Origin: Algiphilus sp.
Lineage (GTDB): Bacteria > Pseudomonadota > Gammaproteobacteria > Nevskiales > Nevskiaceae
Direction of reading: 5' to 3'
Assembly: GCF_023145115.1 (NCBI RefSeq)
Contig: NZ_JAGLEJ010000037.1
Coordinates: 124,001-188,000, forward strand
Length of the DNA stretch: 64,000 nucleotides
A program made the translations under genes and the position numbers. Positions 60,618-64,000 of the stretch are shown here, piece by piece. Position 1 is the first letter of the stretch; the number at the start of each line of letters is the position of its first letter. The notes under the pieces are model-generated. The model did not search any database, was not told the DNA's origin, and worked only from the letters and a program-made list of their open reading frames with translations.

Positions 60618-61580
60618 ATGATGGCCGCCATGGCCAGAATGCGTATGCGCGACGGCGCCAAGCTGCACTATCTTGACGTCGGACGCGGCGACCCGGTGGT
60701 CCTGTTGCACGGTTTCGCCATGCACGGCGCCATGTGGCTGCCCTTCGTCATGCGCTACGCACACCGGCACCGCTTCATCCTGCCCGACCTGCGCGGATTC
60801 GGGCGCTCGCACGAACTGCCGCTGGTCCAGCCCGTGCTGCTGGACCAGCACGCCGACGATCTCGCCGATCTGGTCACCGGTCTCGGGCTCGGCCGCTTCA
60901 CGCTCGGCGGGCTGTCGATGGGGGCCTGCACGTCGCTGCAGTATCAGCAGCGCCACGGCTTCGATCGGGTGGGCGCCTATCTGCACATCGACCAGGCGCC
61001 GTGCGTGCGCAATCTGCCGGACTGGCGCTGGGGGCTGCTCGGCGACGAGCAGGAAGTGCGGCTGGCGCCCTGGGCCGATCTGATGGAGAAGGTCGCGCCG
61101 TGGCGCGGGCGTTCCTTCGGCGCCATCCCGCGCGAGCTGCGCCGGCGCTTCTGGGCGGCCATGGCCGAGTTCTACGGGAGCGGTTTCCATCGTGCCGGAT
61201 GGCGACACGGACTGCGCCTCACCCGGCACGAGCGCTTCGCGCGGCTGGCGGCGCCGACCACCAACTGGCCGGTCTACATGGACTGCCTGCACGCGTATCT
61301 CACCCACGAATACGACTGGCGCGAATCGATGCGCGACATCGCGGTGCCGATGACCGCGATGGTGGGCATGGAGTCGGAGCTCTATCCGGCGGAGGGGCAG
61401 CTGCGCATCAACGACTTCGTGCCGCACGCCGAGATAGTCCGCTTCGAGCGCTGCGGGCATGCCGTGCCCTTCGACGCGCCGGTGCGCTTCACGCGTGCAC
61501 TGGGCACCTTCCTGGAAGCGACGCGGGCGCTCCGGCACGCGGACGCGCCGGTCTCCGCCCGGCAGCGTCGCGCCGCCTGA
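60618..61580 (+). CDS. Alpha/beta hydrolase (320 aa)
   Basis: VVLLHGFAMHGAMW is the oxyanion-hole HG motif, GGLSMGACTS contains the nucleophile Ser100 and FERCGHAVPF the catalytic His; the acid is probably in MVGMESELYPAEG. Cytoplasmic esterase or lipase-like, substrate unknown. ATG 60618 is followed by other ATGs at 60621 and 60630 and has no strong ribosome site. It begins 27 bp from the right end of the IS30 element, so its promoter may also have been affected. Confidence 0.82.
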   Translation: MMAAMARMRMRDGAKLHYLDVGRGDPVVLLHGFAMHGAMWLPFVMRYAHRHRFILPDLRGFGRSHELPLVQPVLLDQHADDLADLVTGLGLGRFTLGGLSMGACTSLQYQQRHGFDRVGAYLHIDQAPCVRNLPDWRWGLLGDEQEVRLAPWADLMEKVAPWRGRSFGAIPRELRRRFWAAMAEFYGSGFHRAGWRHGLRLTRHERFARLAAPTTNWPVYMDCLHAYLTHEYDWRESMRDIAVPMTAMVGMESELYPAEGQLRINDFVPHAEIVRFERCGHAVPFDAPVRFTRALGTFLEATRALRHADAPVSARQRRAA

Positions 61581-61592
61581 TCGCGCTGCGGC

Positions 61593-63488
61593 TCAGGACT
61601 CCGAGAGATAGGTGTAGCCGGACAGGCCGGCCTCGAGCTCGGCGAGCAGTGAAGCCGCCGCGCGTCGCGGCAGTCCGAGCGCGTTGATCTTGCTGCGATA
61701 ACTCCGGGATAGTGCCTCCGGCGCGAAGTGCACGTAGCGCAGCAGGTCGCTGGTGGCGTCGCCCTGCTCTGGCGATTCCAGCCGCCAGCCTTCGGCGCTG
61801 TGCGCGTCGAGCACCACGTTGACCGCGTTGGTGTCGCCGAACAGGTTGTGCATGTCGCCGAGGATCTCCTGATAGGCCCCTACCATGAAGAACCCGAGCC
61901 AGTAGGGCGCATCGTCGGACAGCGCGTGCGCGGACATGGTGGCCTCGATGCCGCGGCGGTCGACGTAGTGATCGATGCGTCCGTCGGAATCGCAGGTGAG
62001 GTCGCACAGCGATACGCGCTGGTCCGGGCGCTCGTCGAGACGGTGGATGGGCAGGATCGGGAATACCTGGTCGATGGCCCAGATGTCGGGCAGCGACTGG
62101 AACACCGAGAAGTTGCAGAAGTACTTCCGCGCCAGCCGCTGCTCGAGCTCGTCGAGGGCGTCGCGATGCGCCCGGATCTGCGGATCCAGGCGCGAGCGCA
62201 CGCCGTGACAGACGATGGTGTGGAGCTGCTCGGCGCGGGCCCGCGCCGCCAGCCCGAGCTGGCCGTGCGTGTACTGGCTGTGCGCGTCGGACAGCCAGGC
62301 ACCGGCGTCGTACAGCAGCTCCAGCGGCGGCCGGCGATCGAGGTCGGCGACCATGCCGTGCAGTTCCTGCAGCGGCGCGGGATCGTCATCGTCCGGCGGC
62401 GGCGGCGCGCCGTCGTCGCTGGTCTCGACATCGACGACGTCGGTGATGAGGACGGCGTGATGGGCGGTCAGCGCGCGGCCCGATTCCGAGATCACGTCCG
62501 GTTCCGGCTGCCCCGTCTGTGCACAGACATCCTTGAGCGAGCGCAGGATGGCGGTGGCGTACTCCCGCGTCGAGTAGTTCATCGAGCAGTACGAGCGCGA
62601 TCGCGTGCCCTCGTAGTCGACCCCGAGGCCGCCGCCCACATCCAGCACGTGGATGGCGGCGCCGAGCGCGCGCAGCTCGGCGTAGAAGCGTGCCGCCTCG
62701 CGCATGCCGCGGTGCACGTCGCCGATGTTGGCGACCTGCGAGCCCAGGTGGAAGTGCAGCATCTGCACGCTGTCGAGATGGCCCGCCCCGCGCAGCGTGT
62801 CGAGCGCGCGCAGGACCTGCCCGGCGGAGAGGCCGAACTTGGAGCGCTCGCCGCCGGTGTTCTGCCACTTGCCGGCACTGATCGCGGCCAGGCGAACGCG
62901 CAGGCCGATGCGCGGCGCCACGTCCAGCGCCGCCGCCTCGTGCAGCACGATGCCCAGCTCGGAGAGCTTCTCGATGACGATGTAGACCCGGTGACCGAGC
63001 TTCTCGCCGATCAGCGCGCGCCGGATGTAGGTGCGGTCCTTGTAGCCGTTGCAGACGATCACCGACCCGGGCGTGGCGATCCCGAGCACGGCCGCCAGTT
63101 CCGGCTTGCTGCCGGCCTCGAGCCCGACGCGCGTGCCGCCGGCGCGCACGATGCTGTTCACCACGCTGTGCTGCTGGTTGACCTTGATCGGGTAGACCGC
63201 GGTGTACGCGCCGTCGTAGCCGAGCGCTTCGCGCGACTCGGTGAAGGCGCCCACCAGCGCGGCGATGCGATCGGCCAGGATGTCGCTGAAGCGCAGCAGC
63301 ACGGGCAGCTCGAGCCCTTCCTCCGGCAGGCGGCGGGTGAGCTCGGCGAGGTCGATGGCGGGGCCGTCGGCACCCCGAGGTCGCATCAGCACATGCCCGC
63401 TGTCGGCGACGTCGACGTAGCCTTCGCTCCATTCGGGGATGTTGTAGAGGGCGGCCGCGTCGGCCGCGCGCCAGGCACGATCTGTCAT
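61593..63488 (-). CDS. speA: Biosynthetic arginine decarboxylase (631 aa)
   Basis: Converts arginine to agmatine, first step toward putrescine and spermidine. YPIKVNQQ places the PLP lysine at K102; GLEAGSKPELAAVLG, the glycine-rich HVLDVGGGLGVDYEG and GYKDRTYIRRALIGEKLGH match the family, and the length is normal. Divergent from the spermidine synthase gene, which supports a polyamine role. Cytoplasmic. Confidence 0.95.
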   Translation of the reverse strand: MTDRAWRAADAAALYNIPEWSEGYVDVADSGHVLMRPRGADGPAIDLAELTRRLPEEGLELPVLLRFSDILADRIAALVGAFTESREALGYDGAYTAVYPIKVNQQHSVVNSIVRAGGTRVGLEAGSKPELAAVLGIATPGSVIVCNGYKDRTYIRRALIGEKLGHRVYIVIEKLSELGIVLHEAAALDVAPRIGLRVRLAAISAGKWQNTGGERSKFGLSAGQVLRALDTLRGAGHLDSVQMLHFHLGSQVANIGDVHRGMREAARFYAELRALGAAIHVLDVGGGLGVDYEGTRSRSYCSMNYSTREYATAILRSLKDVCAQTGQPEPDVISESGRALTAHHAVLITDVVDVETSDDGAPPPPDDDDPAPLQELHGMVADLDRRPPLELLYDAGAWLSDAHSQYTHGQLGLAARARAEQLHTIVCHGVRSRLDPQIRAHRDALDELEQRLARKYFCNFSVFQSLPDIWAIDQVFPILPIHRLDERPDQRVSLCDLTCDSDGRIDHYVDRRGIEATMSAHALSDDAPYWLGFFMVGAYQEILGDMHNLFGDTNAVNVVLDAHSAEGWRLESPEQGDATSDLLRYVHFAPEALSRSYRSKINALGLPRRAAASLLAELEAGLSGYTYLSES

Positions 63489-63544
63489 TAGGGGTGCGCG
63501 CTGTTTCCTTATACTCGGCTGCCGCTTTTCAGGGAGTGCGGCTC

Positions 63545-64000
63545 ATGACGCTGGACAAGAACTGGTTCACCGAGATGGACGAAGCCACCGGCACGGCATT
63601 GTCGCTCAGACTCGGCGAGCACGTGCATGGCGAGCAGACGCCCGTACAGCGCATCGACATCTACCGCACCGAGACCTTCGGGTACCTGATGACCATCGAC
63701 GGCTGCACGATGGTCACGACTCGCGACAACTTCCTCTACCACGAGATGATGGCGCACCCGGTGCTGAACGCGCATCCGGCGCCGAAGCGGGTCGCGATCG
63801 TCGGCGGCGGGGACTGCGGCACGCTCAACGAGGTGCTCAAGCACCCGGAAGTCGAGTCCGCCGTGCAGATCGAGATCGATGAGCGGGTCACCCGCCTGTC
63901 GGAGCAGTACTTCCCGGAGCTGTGCGAGCGCAACGGCGATCCGCGAGCGGAGCTCTTCTTCGGCGACGGCCTGCAGTGGATGCGCGATGTCGCGCCCGGC
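63545..64000 (+). CDS. speE: Polyamine aminopropyltransferase / spermidine synthase (3' truncated by window)
   Basis: Transfers aminopropyl from decarboxylated SAM to putrescine. The visible 152 residues include NFLYHEMMAHPVLNAHP, VAIVGGGDCGTLNEVLKHP (SAM loop) and VQIEIDERVTRLSEQYFPEL, and reach FFGDGLQWMRD before the window ends. ATG 63545 follows GGGAG. Divergent from speA with 56 bp between them, a typical pairing. Confidence 0.93.
   Translation, partial: MTLDKNWFTEMDEATGTALSLRLGEHVHGEQTPVQRIDIYRTETFGYLMTIDGCTMVTTRDNFLYHEMMAHPVLNAHPAPKRVAIVGGGDCGTLNEVLKHPEVESAVQIEIDERVTRLSEQYFPELCERNGDPRAELFFGDGLQWMRDVAPG

Noticed and set aside
1..64000. CRISPR arrays, tRNA or rRNA genes, prophage modules
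   Set aside because: No regularly spaced repeats, no tRNA-like cloverleaf and no phage structural genes were noticed; the only mobile gene is the IS30 transposase.

Overview
The window is high-GC bacterial chromosome with dense gene packing, polyamine genes (speA, speE), an M13 peptidase, msrB and a RimK-like trio. This fits a gammaproteobacterium, possibly of the Nevskiales, Salinisphaerales or Xanthomonadales type. That placement is inference from gene content and base composition only. No rRNA, tRNA or CRISPR array was seen.

Positions 1-43,100 look like a catabolic island for ketones or other carbonyl, acyl-CoA-linked carbon sources. The layout is: (i) 866-7069, a plus-strand operon of acyl-CoA dehydrogenase, SCP-x-type thiolase, acyl-CoA ligase, saccharopine-dehydrogenase-like reductase and SDR; (ii) 7122-7862, a non-coding block of nested palindromes; (iii) 7918-13109, a second SCP-x-type thiolase, an NADP-dependent oxidoreductase and a large LuxR-type ATPase regulator; (iv) 13346-20809, five genes whose families, order and sizes resemble the ATP-dependent acetophenone carboxylase Apc1-5, followed by a nitrilase-family gene and, on the other strand, an acetoacetate-CoA-ligase-like gene comparable to benzoylacetate-CoA ligase; (v) 24030-27530, oxidoreductases and a GntR/FCD regulator; (vi) 27537-38241, a tightly overlapping nine-gene minus-strand operon; (vii) surE, a small membrane protein and a second LuxR-type ATPase regulator.

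The nine-gene operon is the most unusual part. It encodes a free-standing phospho-histidine swivel domain, an unrecognised 516-residue protein, an acyl-CoA ligase, a winged-helix-like protein, a PPDK-like protein with ATP-grasp and His domains but no PEP/pyruvate TIM barrel, biotin carboxylase, biotin carrier, a carboxyltransferase homologue that seems to have lost two of four metal ligands, and a thiolase.

Two regulatory codes are visible. Five promoters share a GC-rich inverted-repeat box placed 27-28 bp before a TA-rich -10 element; they are plausible targets of the two LuxR-type ATPases. A 24-bp near-palindrome between divergent SDR genes next to gntR has a partial copy upstream of the nine-gene operon and surE, suggesting one regulator for both.

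From 43,100 on the content is more housekeeping-like: a GNAT-nitrilase fusion, a glycosyltransferase behind tandem PhoB-box-like repeats, msrB, an M13 peptidase, the retropepsin/7TM/RimK-like trio, a DNA glycosylase, a methyltransferase plus metallo-beta-lactamase pair behind another PhoB-box-like site and divergent from a PmtA-like methyltransferase, a GNAT, an SGNH hydrolase, a dehydrogenase-cupin fusion, an intact-looking IS30-family element, an alpha/beta hydrolase, speA and a partial speE cut by the window end.
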